Source: Gordius sp. MW1
Taxonomy: Eukaryota; Nematomorpha; Gordioida; Gordea; Gordiidae
Assembly: GCA_964036665.1 (NCBI GenBank)
Contig: OZ038527.1
Location: forward strand, 24,761,901 to 24,825,900
DNA: 64,000 nucleotides
Direction of reading: 5' to 3'
Below, one piece after another: positions 36,260-50,500 of this stretch. The notes below the pieces were generated by a model. That model had not been told where the DNA came from. It worked only from the letters and a program-made list of their open reading frames with translations, and did no database searches. The translations under genes and the position numbers were made by a program. Each line of letters starts with the position of its first letter. Within the stretch, counting starts at the first letter, position 1.

Positions 36260-37249
36260 AAGTATTTTACTTTCGTCCCTTAAGTAGGCGTCTGTAAATT
36301 CTTAAGATTGCAAATAAATCACAATAAATTTTGACTTAAAAGCAACCTATCTAAGCTTTATCAACGACATTTTCCCTGTTTTTGCACATATAAACAATGT
36401 TATTCTTGACGCACATAACCCGTCTAAAGTATCAAAAAAATTATGACACACTGACAAGAATGACGTATAAAAAGATCATATATCACAACATCCTTTGATA
36501 CATTGATCACTAATTATAATTTGGGGTTCAAGAAGTGTAAAAAGACACCATAGCCATTTCTCTCAGCCAAAAAGGTATTTAAAAAAAGGGAAAACATACA
36601 TAAAGAAAGAGAAGAGTGAAAACCGAAAAAAACGCTTAAAGCAAAATTTTGAGGTATTAATGTCACGAGCTTGGTGGTGGGAAAGTGTATCGAGCTTCAA
36701 GCTATTTTTCTATACGATTTCCCCTGAGATAATGAGGGGCAAAAAAATAATTTGCGAAATAACTAGATTATTAAGAGAAATAAAATAAAAATATTTTTGC
36801 TTTTAGGGTAAAAATGCTTTGAATAACTAGGGTATAGATAACCTTAACTACTTGATTTATACCTTTTCCATCATTTTTGACATAATTTAGCCTACAGAAG
36901 ACTTGCTTCATATATCACACCACCCAGTTCCGAGAAATAATTCAACGTCACTTTTTATTGGCAATATTTTACATTCTTTTGCGAAATATTGTAAATATTC
37001 ACCTTTAACATAATACAAAAACAATCGAATATTTTATAAAAAAAATTATATTTCAAAGGAAATAAATAAATAAGGGAATATATAAAATGAGCGGTAGCGA
37101 TTAAATCGCTAGGAAGTTGTGAAGGCTAAGGACTCAGATACGCTTGAACACACGGGACAATTCACCTAGTATTAAAATGTCCAAAAATTAGGTGAAAATA
37201 CCATCGGATTCCAATAATGATATATATTTAATATATAATATAATAACCA

Positions 37250-37388
37250 TGGGCGTAGACAAGGAGGGGGCAGGGAGGGGCGGCTGCCCCTTTTAAATCC
37301 AAAATTTGTTGAAATTTTTTAGAATTATGGCGAAAATTTCAAAAATCATTATTGCCCCCCTCTAATTTTAATGCTAGCTACGCCCATG
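37250..37388. repeat. G-ended palindromic element
   Basis: ATGGGCGTAGACAAGGAGGG at the left and ATGCTAGCTACGCCCATGAT at the right. Confidence 0.85.
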
Positions 37389-37485
37389 ATAATAACTTAT
37401 TTAAGTTTTAACCCAAATTAAAATTCGCTTAACTTGTACATAATTATATAAATTTAGCGCAGTTTATTATCTTAAATTATACATT

Positions 37486-37493
<8 letters not shown>

Positions 37494-37529
<36 letters not shown>
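37494..37529. repeat. (AT)n microsatellite
   Basis: About 18 uninterrupted TA units. Confidence 0.9.
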
Positions 37530-37531
<2 letters not shown>

Positions 37532-37796
37532 TTTGTTTATTTCCAAATAATTGTGTATGATACATGCTAAAATATATAAAATTAATGAATGAGCAGGCAT
37601 AGAGCCATGGATTTTACGATTTTTTGCTTAATATAAAAAAATTCTTTGGGGCGTTGTGTAATTGAGGTAATAAACATTGATATTTATTTAAGAAATTGGC
37701 TACCCTAGGGACCTATATTACCAAGGGTCGTGCCCACTCCTGGGTTTGCTCTGTGCTGTGCTGTGCAATCATGTCAAATCTAAGCTTCACAATTAG

Positions 37797-37945
37797 AGTC
37801 GTACAAACGGTTGGGTTTTGTTTTGTCGACCTTTAGTTTCAGTCGTGTAAACATAAACAAACCACAGGTTTTTTGGTCTGTTTATGTTTAGTCGACTAAA
37901 ACTAAAGGTCGACCAAGCAAAACCCAGCCGTTTTTACAACATTAT
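37797..37945. mobile_element. MITE of the GTGTTGTAAAAACGG family, well preserved
   Basis: GTACAAACGGTTGGGTTTTG at the left, CAAAACCCAGCCGTTTTTAC at the right, with GTTTAGTCGACTAAAAC near the middle. Confidence 0.85.
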
Positions 37946-38163
37946 TCACAAGTGTAGCTTAAGTACGGCACAAGGTGGTAAAAAAATATTAACTCTCACC
38001 CGATAGTAATAGGATTATAGGTGGGAGGGGATCAGTAAAAAGGGACCTTACACTAGGGCAACACTTCTCAAGGCAGACTCTTTTGATGGTTATGGTATTT
38101 AGTCTGTTTAGTCTTTCAACAGCTTAGGTCTATCTAATAAGACGGGCTAGATAACATTACTAA

Positions 38164-38525
38164 GGGCTTGTCTTAATATCGGCTTTAGATTCAAATCGCG
38201 CGAATTTATCTTTGTCTAAATATCTGATGATTCAATTTCATAGGTCAAACTTGGTTGTAATATTAATATTTTGTTTTTCGAGAGTTAAAAACGTTTTTTT
38301 TTGTTTATTCCAACTCTTGAGATTAAATCCAAACTTTGCTGATACCTAAAAATTTAAAGATATACAACATTTAAGCTTGGGAAAATTTTTGCATCTCACA
38401 AAATCGCTGTTATGTTATGCGTCTGAAATGTAAATCTGCTATGAATTCGAAGTTAAGATGCAGCTATGATATAACCCGTAAGACGATTTTTGCTGCGCAG
38501 TAAAATCCGATATTAAGACAAGCCC
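38164..38525. mobile_element. Harbinger-like MITE (362 bp) with TAA duplication, in VPS41 last exon
   Basis: The ends GGGCTTGTCTTAATATCGG are perfect inverted repeats over 19 bases, flanked by TAA at 38161-38163 and 38526-38528. Ends starting GGG and a 3-bp TAA/TTA duplication fit PIF/Harbinger. A 277-bp sibling lies at 46220-46496. On the minus strand the VPS41 reading frame enters this element and stops inside it. Confidence 0.88.
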
Positions 38526-41500
38526 TAACAAGGACGCAACTAACTTTGGAGCAGCCACGTTCTTGAGCAAAAGGCTGGGCGGTCGGCAAGCAAGCGGAGT
38601 GAAAAACGTGATCGCAATGATAAAATACGATATCGGAGTAGAGGAGTTGTTCTTTGCCAGATTTTGCAATCTTGCCTTCTAATCCTTTCCCCGAACCCTG
38701 ACTCGGAGGAGAAGAAGGTGATTTTGACCTTTTACCCATTGATTTTAAGGATTGTGTAGAAGAAGCTTGTTTCCTACATACCAAATCCAAATAAAAATTA
38801 ATAAAATTTATACGAATGATGAAAGTCTCGAAAAATATTGGGGACGTGGAGGTAGCGGGGAAGAGGGAAGAGGACGACCTCGTGTCACGTGGAAATGGCA
38901 AGTCGATAAAGTTATGAAAACAAAGGAGATTAATCAAGATATGGCCCCCTTACCCGGTCTAGATGGAAGAAACTCATCAAAACAAACCCCACGATTGTGG
39001 GATCAAACAATTGATAAAGAAGAAGAATGTATAAGGATTATTATCATCATCATACCTGGAATATTTATAAAAAACTGGATAGGGGATTAATTTTGCTTTA
39101 AAGTCAAAGCCTTTTTCTCCAAGTGCGAGAAAGTAGAATTAATTTAGTTAAAAGTACAATTATTATCGATAACATTGATTGTCCAGAGAACCACCTTAAA
39201 TATTAGTCGAAGGAACTATAGATATTGTTATCAATTAAATAATAAATATTTTTCTTTAAATGATGATTTAGCGCAAATTCCGACATTTTTGATGGTATTA
39301 CGTGAATTAAACCGGTTTTTGGAGAAAATTTAACTATTTAATAAAGTCAACTAGATAATCAGATTTCATATCAATTTCAATTATTAATACACAGGTCGAC
39401 AATTCACACTCCTCAACCTTTTGTTTGTTAACTATATTCACAATTAAAACTTATATTGGAATAAAGGTTAAAAAAAGTTGTAAAATATGTGTGAATATTA
39501 ATAACTTTGATCATAACGGGATTTTAAATTTGTTAAAAAAATCTCAGCTAAGATTGGACGAGACAGTTTTCTAGAAGGGTTGGCGTAAGCTAAATTAATG
39601 TGTTACATGCATAAACTATATAGACTCCTCACGTCATATGTTTCACATATGGTAAAATGTTTATACCATTAAATCCACCATTTTGAATTTAACTATCTAC
39701 CAGCGTTGTAAAAACGGGTGGGTTTTGTTTGGTCGACTAAATATAACAGAAAACTTTTGGTCTGTTTATGTTTAGTCGACTAAAACTGAAGGTCGACAAA
39801 ACAAAACTCAGCCTTGTTTACAACACCACTATTTACCATGTCTTTATGCAGTGTACCACCCCATTGTTAAAACAGAAAAAGTGAACCACCCACCCTTCTT
39901 CATTCATTAGTTCATAAATAAAAGCGAACGTTAATAAATGATCTATTCAATAAAATGCAGATGGCACAAAGTGTTGCTTTAACATCACATGGCACGCACT
40001 TACATGCCGATGGAGGTAATGAAGTTAGGTTTGGAGAAAAGGTCCAACTGGCAACTTCCACATTTAACGGATGCAAATGGAGATGTCGATGATTTTGCGT
40101 TGGAAAATAGCTGGACAGGCCAGGAGCCTAGTGTTAGGGATTTGGTCATGGCTTTGTACTTGTTACGGAACAAGAGATCTACGTCTTTGAGCAGAATCTT
40201 TTTACTATCTTCCCTTAGAGCGATCTACAATACAGATTTGGGAAAATGTTACGTTATAAAATCATCATGATATATTTGATATTTTTCAAAAAGAGTATAA
40301 TAATTGCTATGCAATTTATGGGCTCGTTTTTGGTTGTTCTGTGCTGTCCGTCCTGTCCAATTTCTATTTGTCCATTAATATTAGATTTTAAATTGATTGT
40401 TAAAATTATTATTTTCGAAATTCAAGATTTTTGGTTCAATGTAAAGTTAGATATTACTAGATTTTATTAAATAACAATTAAAAATTATGATAATAACTAT
40501 GAAATATCCTCGCTAACACCTTTTATTAAATTTGACATTAAAGCTTTATTTTAATATATATTACTAAATAAAATATGGATATACAGCAAATTTTAATTTG
40601 TAAAATTTCATATTTTAAAGTATGTAAGAGTTCTTATTTAAAAATAATGTCAAAAAACAAACTCAATAACATTAAAATTTCAATAAAAATGGCAGGACGA
40701 AAAATAACGGGTGAAATATTTATATCTAACTTGTAAATGGTAATCTTGGAGGATTTTAACGATGGAATCTCTGAGGCCTTCAATTTTCATTGTCGGTTTA
40801 ATTTGTTTGATAAGAATCAAGGGGTCCACATAAGTCCCAATATTTTGAAGCAATATTGTTACAAACTCTGTATCACATTAAAATATTTAAAAGTACAATA
40901 TTAAAACATTTTAAATTTATCTTGCAAAATGGCCCATTAGTAAAAAAATTTAATTATGAAAATATTAACTACGGTCAAATAACCTTATTTATCGGCATAT
41001 CTAAACGAGTTTATAAAAAGTTATTGAGAAATATTTAGATATTTTTAATCTGCAAATAAGTTACTTTTAGTCATATAAAATGCGAATCTTTAAATTTTTT
41101 TAAATTTTTACTAGGATCATCAACGGATAGTCTGATAAGTTCATTCCACAAATCAGCATCATCTTGTTCCTTGCAAAAATTTATAGCTCCCTCGATGTCA
41201 CCCAATTTGTAAATCATAATTTTTATGGCTTCTTTCGAATTCCCCATTCGACCTAGAGATTTTTAAATAAAAAAATTAAATTAAATATGAAAAATATAAG
41301 GGGGGGGGGGGTGAGGTAACTTAACTTTAGACTGGAAAGGGCATGTTATCTAGAAAGTCGACTTAAAAATTGAATTACAATTAAATACCGATATATAGCT
41401 TATTGTTAACTTTTCTATAACATAAATAAGCAAAATGAGGTTTTTGGTTTGTTCTTTCAATTATTTTTGAAGTCGTGGAGATAAAAAGCGATAATTAACC

Positions 41501-44500
41501 ATCAAAAATTGTTAAATGACTTGTATGTATGTTTTGAGAAATATAGAGAAAATATTATAAGAACTGTCCAAGTTATTACCATATATATAAACTGCTTCTT
41601 GATAAAGTGAGCGCCCTAAGCATTCTTCCAAAGCTTTTTGCAGGGGGTAGTGCTGACTTGTTTTCAAGAATGACATAAGTTTTTCGGGTAAGTATTCAGC
41701 ATACAATTTAACCTAAAATTAATTGTGAGCATATTTAAAATAGAACTTTAATACTTGCAATCCGTGGTAAGCCTTTCCAAAGTGAAAATCTTTGTCAAAT
41801 AACTTATCTAAATACTTCAACAATATTTCTGGCCGATCTTCAAGTTGCTGAACTATTTGATTTAAAGGAATCTAAAATAAACATACACATTTTGTTTAAG
41901 CAAAATATCGTCTGCGCCAGTAAAATTCCACGTCATATAGTTATTGAACATCTTATTTGTATATATTTATATACAAATTAATGTTCCAAAACTATAATCT
42001 CATACCATTTAATATTTTTTTTATTTTTAAGATTAAATTTACTTTATTTCGATTGTCTACCAAAAGATTCAACGTTTTTTCTTGGTTCAATGCCAACAGA
42101 GGCGTTATCTTATCTTTGATATCAGCAAATAATTCTCTTTCCACGATTAAATTAAAAGCTTGTTCCAATTTTAATCGCATATAAATCTCCAAAGCTTTGT
42201 TAAACTTTCCATCGTATATGTATCTGCGAAAAAGATTATTTAAACATAAATGTATACAACACACGTATTACATATTATATCATCTCATTCCACATTAGTA
42301 TTCAAACCAAAGGTGACAATTTCAAAGAACCCTTGCACCAATATAAATCTTAACAATCAGTATAACAATTTCGATTTCATAATTTCTTTAATTTCTCAAT
42401 TACAATGATTTTCAATGTTACTTACAAAAGAGCTAATCCTTGTTGAAGAGCAGGATTGTGCGTGTCAGAGGCAAGTCGATCCAGCACGAGATTTATAACC
42501 AAGGGAACGTTATACAATTTGCTGGGCCAATGTTCCATAATTTCCAAAAATTTCTAAAAAAACCAAATCACGTAGCTTAAACAAAAAATTATTTATTCTT
42601 TAAAAAAAAAGAATTTTTTTTTTTAAAATTACATTATAAGCATCTTGAGGTGCAAGTTCTTCAGACCGGTCAACATTGATTAATTCAGCTAAAACTAAGT
42701 GATAACAAGCAGGTTCTAATTCTATTTCGCCCCGTTCATTTCTACCTAACGGTAAATAATGACTTTCTTTGCCCTGATCAGACTTCGCGTCAAATCTTCG
42801 TAAAATATATAATTGAAAAGTCATCATTAAATATAATTACAGACTTGATAAAATGTTTAAAATAAAGTTAAAACAGAAGTTAAAAAGTCAAATGACACTG
42901 GCGACGCTTTCGAATTATGATTTATTTATTTTTATTTTTTACCCACTTTTTATATAATTCCCATTTTTATACTTAGCCTTTATAATCTTTCTACATCGAA
43001 TAAACAAAATTTTAATCATAAAAAAGTTAGAAGTTCCGTAATGAAATTTGCAAAGCAAGAGATGGCAAGAATAAAACCAATGAAAATTATTTTTTTCTAA
43101 TAATAAACTGCTAACTATCACATCTACTCCTTAAAAAAAATTCTGCTTGAGATTTCTATAATGAAATTATCGTCTTCATAGGCTGTGCTCACATTTTTAT
43201 GAAACAATAAATAACAATCTTAATTGAAAAATTTAATTTCAAATCTTTTTTTGGATTCCTAGCCTCTTCTCAAAGAGGAAGATGAAGACATATTACTCAT
43301 ATAATGTGTTTTAATAATTTTTATTAAACAATTCTAATTTTTAATATTATGTTTAGATATATATCAATAATCTAACTTTATTTCACATTTTTTTTAAACT
43401 TTCCACAAGGAAAAAGTAACGTAACGTAACATGTAAACAAATAAACAATACCCCCGGTCTCCAGGCTCGAGTAGGAGGTACAGTTTACGGGCTTGGGCAA
43501 ATTTGTAAACGACGTCGGTCCACATTTCTTTAGCCCGAATCCGTTTTTTAACCCTAGAGATAATGATAAAACTCTAAATTTAATGTTTCTTTGGTTTTAG
43601 TCGACTAAACGAGCAACAACAGACCAAATGTTTTTTGGTCTCCCTTTTCTTAGTCGACCTCAAGGCTTAGCCGAAATGTGAAAAATAAACCAGCGTCGAC
43701 CGTTAACCTTAGATAAACGCGACCAAATAAAATCCAGCCGTTTTTACGACACTAGTTTGTTGCTGATAAAAATATATATGCAAATTTTATAAAGTGAATA
43801 ATGGCATAACATTTGTTATAGGGCATGATCGTAGGCAAAAAAGCATTAGCATTTTTTAAATCGATAGGAAACAGATCCCCCAAAGCTAAATACTCATCCA
43901 GCTTTGTATTACGCCAAAATATCGGCATTTTGATGGCTAAATATTATTACAAATCTTTTTATCTGACACATGGCCCGTGTTGGCTATTGACCAATCTGAT
44001 GAATGATTATTTTTTATTTATAATATTATCTTATACTCGTTTATTGTAATATTCATGTATCAATTTTACCGAATAAACGCATTTTAACATTAAAAAAAGC
44101 AAAAAAAAAATTATATGCATATGCAAGGGATTTCTAAAACTAAATTGTCTAAAAGAGGCGCTAAAAACTTTACTTATTTAAGATTATCGAAAATCAAGAT
44201 TATTAATAAAAACAATTACAAATTTTAAATAAAAACAAAGAGACAAATGCAGAGTAGTGTTAGTTGAAGACTGAAACAGAAGCAATGGTGGCAGTTATTG
44301 AAAAAATATTTCAAAAATTAGATTCTAATTTAGTTATTTTCGCTTGTTAAGTGGGGTCTTGACACTAAGTTATTTAAAAGAATGTAGAATGACTCAAGGG
44401 CGTATCCGGGGGGGGGGCGGCTGTCCCCCTTCAAATCTATAAGTTTGTTGAAATTTATTAAAATTATTGGTAAAATTTGCAAAAATCATAGTTTTTGCCA

Positions 44501-47500
44501 CCCCCCTCTAATTACACTGCTGGCTACGCCCATGAATATGCTCTTTTTGAATTTTATGCTTATACATGTGACTTCATCGAAGTACAAATAAACTATTCTA
44601 TTGCAAAAAAATAATAAAAATAAAAAATCATTTCGGAACCTAACATAAGTTATTATTTTTATATCTTAGGGGCTAAACTCGAAAATTACCTCTCCCCATC
44701 GTCGCCATCTAAACCCGCGGAAGGATACCATGCGATCACGTGATCAGCAGCTTCCATCCACGACCCCTCAGTCACGAGGTGTTCCAAGTAGGCGCGAGTC
44801 ACGTGATCCACAGTCGAGGGCGGTAACGAGCCCTGTGCTGAGGCTGTGGCGGCAGATGAATATTTGAGGGCGGCCGCGAACAGCTGTTTCCTTAATAACC
44901 AATCCACGTGATCGACGGCCGATCGAGCTCGTCCAATCACGATGTCACGTGGGCTACCAACGAAAAGATATCCCTCCGCCGGGAGTCCATCTTGAATTCA
45001 ACAGGGCCGAGTGAAAATATAATATTCCCTTAAGTTACCAAAATTTTTAACAGTCATCTATTTCTATGGCATCATAATAATAACAACTTTAAAAATTGGT
45101 TGGAAGAGCTAAAATGTTATTTCTCACTAACTGGGGAAAATTGCCTCTTATTACCTCCGACAATCATCCAAAAAAACTGAGGCTTGTATTTTTAAATTGT
45201 TCAGCCTCATAATATTAAGAAACACTAAAAAGCAATTTATGGATGGGAAGGTTATAAAATGTGAGTTTCTTTTTAAAATTATGTTCACAATTTAATTGCT
45301 CTTACATCTAAAACTAAAATACAAGTTATTAAACACCTTTTCATTAGTTATATAAACCGAATACTTCAAAACCCAATTTTGAATCAGAAGATGCGAAATT
45401 TTAGATACTATTTTCGAAATTATTTTCACAATTTAATTGCTCTTATATCTAAAATTTAAATAATAGTTATTAAACACCTTTTTGTTATCATGGTATAAAC
45501 CTTTTTCGTCAAATATTGAATGTCTGCATTAATTACACCTGGAAGAAAGTGGGAAGTAGGGAGAGGTATAAATTACCCAAATGGTACTCGGACGATTTGG
45601 TACTGGGCCAATCTTTGGTAGAGAGGGCATCGTTCACGCTCTCTTCGTAATGGTCAGCGCGAGGAGTTATCACGTGTAATTGTGGGCGGTGCCCGACGGG
45701 GATAGGACTGCCCGCCTCATGGTCATCAGGGGAGGGGGTGGCTTCAACAGCTTCGGGCGCTAACTCAGAGGGTAAAGCGCCATCTGGCGGATGTAAAAAC
45801 TTAACTTCTTCTTCATCTTCCTAAACGAATTTCACAAAAACAACTTTAAATTCGATAAATTGGTTAAGATGGTTTAATTCGACAGGTACCAAAAATTTTT
45901 GGCGGGACAATTTTGTGAAAACATAGATATTTAGCCTTACTAAGATCTAGGATTGACGGTCAACTAATTATTTTTTTGAAAAAAGGTAGACTTACAATAA
46001 GTGACATTGGGAAGGCCAAAAAGGCAACAATGAATTTATTATTTATAAAATAAAATAAAAAATAAAACTGTTTATAAATCCGCATTATAAATGCAACAAG
46101 AACATTTAAGGCGTGTGGCCTTCGCTTATATTTGATGTTTTAAGATGTTTGATTTATACTTCATCATAGTAAAATACATATTTTTTTTGGGTTGAACAGC
46201 AAGTTTTTTTTGAATATAAGGGCTTGTCTTAATACCGAATTCAGATTCAAAAGGCGCGAATTTATCTTTATCAAATATCCGATTCAATTTCATGTGTCAA
46301 ACTCGGATGTAATTATTAATATTTTGTTTTTTGATAGTTAAAAACGTTTTTTTGATTATTTCAACTCTTGAGATTAACTGTTATGTTGTGCGTTTGAAAT
46401 GTAAATCTGCTGTGAATTCGAAGTTAAGACGCGGCTATGCTATTACCCGTACAACGATTTTTGCTGCGCAGCAAAATCCGATATTAAGACAAGCCCTAAG
46501 ACGTTACTATCGTTCCTCCGAAGTTGCATCACAATGATATATACCTACTGGTTATTGAAATTGTATATTTGCCAGACATTTGAACACGCCGCCCCATCTA
46601 TGCCAAAAGTAAACAAAAGAAATAACCATTTTCCCCCTCTAAAAAATCATTGTAGACCATTTATTTTAATTTAATCCATCCATCCACCCACCCATGTATT
46701 TATCATACATTTGAAATATAATCGAGCAATCAATTTGTAACCTTGACTCTACCTTGTTGCTTAATTAAGGAATTTTTCTAGGGAACTGGCTGGGTTTAAT
46801 GACAAAACGATAGCATGGTGGCTATTAGGGCTGTTAAAGGAACTAGTTCCAAGGAACTAGTTCCAAGGAACTAGTTCCTGGAACTAGTTTCTTTTTTAAA
46901 AAAAAAGGGACTAATAAGTTCCTTTTTAAAATGAGCTGAAACTGGAACTAGTTCCTTTTTTTCTCAATTTATCGCAAAAGGAACTATTTACAAGTTCCTT
47001 TTAAGTTCCTTTTGCCAATTTCAATTTGCATTAAAATTTTAAAATTAATTTATAATTTAAATATTATTTAGTATTTTATTCATGGTAGTGTTTGTTAAAT
47101 AAATTTTTCGACTTATGGTAATTTATATAAAGTTCATTTCCTTTAATTGGTTTTTAATTTTTATCATATTCCTAGTCATAAATCCCAACAGGCTGTCCCT
47201 AGTTTATCAGAAATGGATTTTTTTGAATTAAAAAATGATGAAAAGAATGAATCAATTGAACGTTTTTTGCTTTCTAATAATCGGAATTTAAGTCTTTTAG
47301 ACAGTTTTCCCCATTTAAAAAAACTATTTATTAAATATAATACGCCACTACCATCAAGTGCCCGTGTGGAAAGATTATTTAGCTTGGGCAAAATTTTATT
47401 TGGAGACAAGCGAACATGTATTTTAGATGACAAATTTGAAAATAATATTTTGTTAAAATCAAATAAACATTTATTACCTGATGATTTTTATAAATTGTAA

Positions 47501-50500
47501 TATATGATAAATATATTGGTTTTATGAATCTATAAAAGATGTTTGTACATTTAAAAAAAAAATTAAAAAAGGAACTTCAAAGGAACTGGAATTGGAACTA
47601 GTTCCTTTTTAAAATGAGGAACTAGGAACTGGAACTAGTTCCATTTTAGGCAAAGGAACTGGAACTTGACAAGTTCCATTTTAAAAGGAACTTTTAACAG
47701 CTCTAGTGGCTATATAATTGTCGTCTCATAATATTATTATATTTAAAATAAATTTTCGCGCAAAACAACCTCGTCCTTTTTTATAAGCTTAAGGATTAGT
47801 TCGGGCAAATTTAATTCGGTTTGTTCAGCCTGCACCCATAGCGCCAACATTGATGTTTGCAAGAACATCCAGCAATTGTATACTCCTAAACTAATAAAGC
47901 AATTGTCAAAAAAATAATATAAAAATATATGGCCCTAGTATTGAAAGATCGAAATATAAGAAGCTTTTAAATAATTAAAATTTTCATTTTTTTGTTGCGA
48001 AAATTGAAGACGTGTCAAACTTCGACAAATTTGTCAACCAAGTTTAATTTCGAATTGTCTTCGCAAGAATTAATATATATCAATATATATATTTTAAATT
48101 CTTTCTTTGTAAAATTTTATTGATTGTTTGTATTGTGTTGTGTGCCATTTAAGTTTTTCTCTAAAACACGTGTCACAATTTTATCAAGAAAAATTTTTTC
48201 AGAATATGTCTTTAAGGGTTGGTAGATAATAACAAAATGCCGGATAGCATCTAAAATGCTGGGCTAATTATATCATGACTCATAATTAATTTTATTGTAA
48301 TTGATTTAATGAAAAAATGCTATGTTTTGTTTTTGGTGTCCCCATTGTCACGTGACGCCCCCCCCCCTCTGCTCGTGTGCATCATTTTTCCTAAAAATTT
48401 CGACCGCCTGCTGTTAACTACACTTTAGGGTTGTTAAATAATTATTTTTTAACAAAACACGACCGGCGAAGAGTTAGTGGTACCCGGCGGGTTAATATTA
48501 TCAGTGGACGCTTCTAAACAGGGATTTGGAGTTGAATTAGCACATTCATTGCTGAACGGATCAGAAAAACTGTAACGTCTAGTGATTGTGAAAAGGGTTT
48601 GGGGACTATTAACACAAATATATATTTAGGTTTTTTTCCTGTAAGTCAAATTTTTGAAATATTTGCTGTCAAAGTTGCTACAAACAGTGATTTTGGCCTT
48701 TTTCAAACGTCAATAACTTGATTTTTTGCTAAATTCTTGTTAATTCAAAAGGGGAAAGGAACCAATTAAATCCTTGTTATACTAATATAGTTTATTGCAT
48801 ATTTAATCACCAACATTGCGATATCGAATGAAATAATATGTTCCATTTATTATATATATCTAAAAAATTGTTTTTTCCCCAAACAAACTCTAAACCCATG
48901 GGCGTAGCCAGGGGGTAGCAGGGAGGGCAGCTGTCCACCTCTAAATCCAAAAATTCTTTTAAATTTAATAAAAATATGGCTTTAATTTATAACAATTATC
49001 ATTTTGTCCCTCCCAAAATCATTATTAACCCCCCCCCCCCAAATTCCAATGCTGGACGCCCATGTCTAAAACCCTGATAAAATTTCTTTAAAATATGATC
49101 TTATTTCTAACTGTAGTATTTAAATTAATTGTAGCATAATCAGATCTATCTATATCAATAAACTCTCACTATCATAAAAATAATTTACTTTTACATATGC
49201 CAAGACCGCGATGGTATTTACATCTGGGTAGGGCACAAGTCCGCATACATGAAAATGCGTACGAAAACTTGATACGATTTGCAAGTACTTAACTTGGGCC
49301 GAGCTATTTCCACTTATTTCACCTATTGCATACAAAAAAGAATTTTAAAATACAATCTAATATGTGTGGAATTTAAATCTTGTAAATTTTATCTAAATAT
49401 TAATTGCAAAATTTCTAATGCTTGAAACACAAATTACAACTTAAAAGCGTCCTTAAGGTGATAAATTTTAAATAGAACATAAGGAAGGCAAAACTAAATT
49501 CTTGGGTCGGGATCGGACCTAAACTTATAAAATAATTGACCCTAGCCAATAAATTAATTGAAAAGTAAAAGTTTCCACGGCAATTATTGAAAAATAACAA
49601 GTTGGACAAGACGGACAACCAAAAGCGAGCGCATAAATTGCATTGCAATTAATAGAAAGTTTTTCATATTTTTTTTTAAAGTTAGCTCCCCCCTCCTTGC
49701 TATAATCCTTTTTTCACTTAAAATGTCAACACTTTATCCAAAATTTTAAATAATAAATTAATATGGTAAGTAGCTATTAAAACTTTAAGAAATATTTCAA
49801 GTAAACAAATCAATCAAATAAAACATACAATTTTAAAGTTAAATTGTCGTACATCAAAAAAACTTTTTTGATTAATTTGCACCATATATTTCCTTGTTTT
49901 AAATTAATTTATAGAGAGCAAGCTCCATTATATATTTAGGTATATAAAATAATAACACCGATTACAAGTTAGACAAGACAGATTGACATATTTTTTTTCT
50001 AACGATGGTTAGCCCATAAATTATATATCAATTAATAAATTTAAAAAAGTTCATTCGTGGGCGTAGCCAGCATTGGAATTAGAGGGGGGGGGGGACAGTA
50101 TTTTTTGAAATTTTAGCCATAATTTTAATAAATTTTAAGAAATTTTTGGATTTAGAGGGGAGGGCAGCCGCCCCTTCCTGCCCCCACCCCCTGACGCCCA
50201 TGTGTTTATTCATTTATAGAATGACGGCGGCTGAAAAAAAATTTTGGCCTTTGGCCGGGCTTATAAAAAATTAAAAAATAAAACATCGGGCTCTTATAGT
50301 TAAATTATACTCAAAAGGTTTAAGGGTGAGTGAGGAAGGCCCAGAGTTGTGCTAGCTATTTGACAGACTTTAAGAGTATCACCCCAGCCCAGGAGAAGGG
50401 CGGGGCAGGCCCCTGGGTACCAGGTCATGTGACAGGGGAATATTTCCCCACCCCAGAACTCTCGGTTTACGGTTCCTATGATAGACGAAGTGTGGGTATC

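Larger units (their letters stand above)
33800..38163. other. Repeat-rich intergenic region upstream of CAP and downstream of VPS41
   Basis: It contains MITE copies at 34681-34885 and 37797-37945, G-ended elements at 36112-36259 and 37250-37388, and an (AT)n run at 37494-37529. No exon with coding character was recognised on either strand, except two weak acceptor sites at about 38050-38070 discussed under VPS41. Confidence 0.5.

Noticed and set aside
39989-40270. 93-residue plus-strand open frame
   Set aside because: It is the antisense of VPS41 exon 18, whose minus-strand frame matches VPS41 and has correct splice sites.
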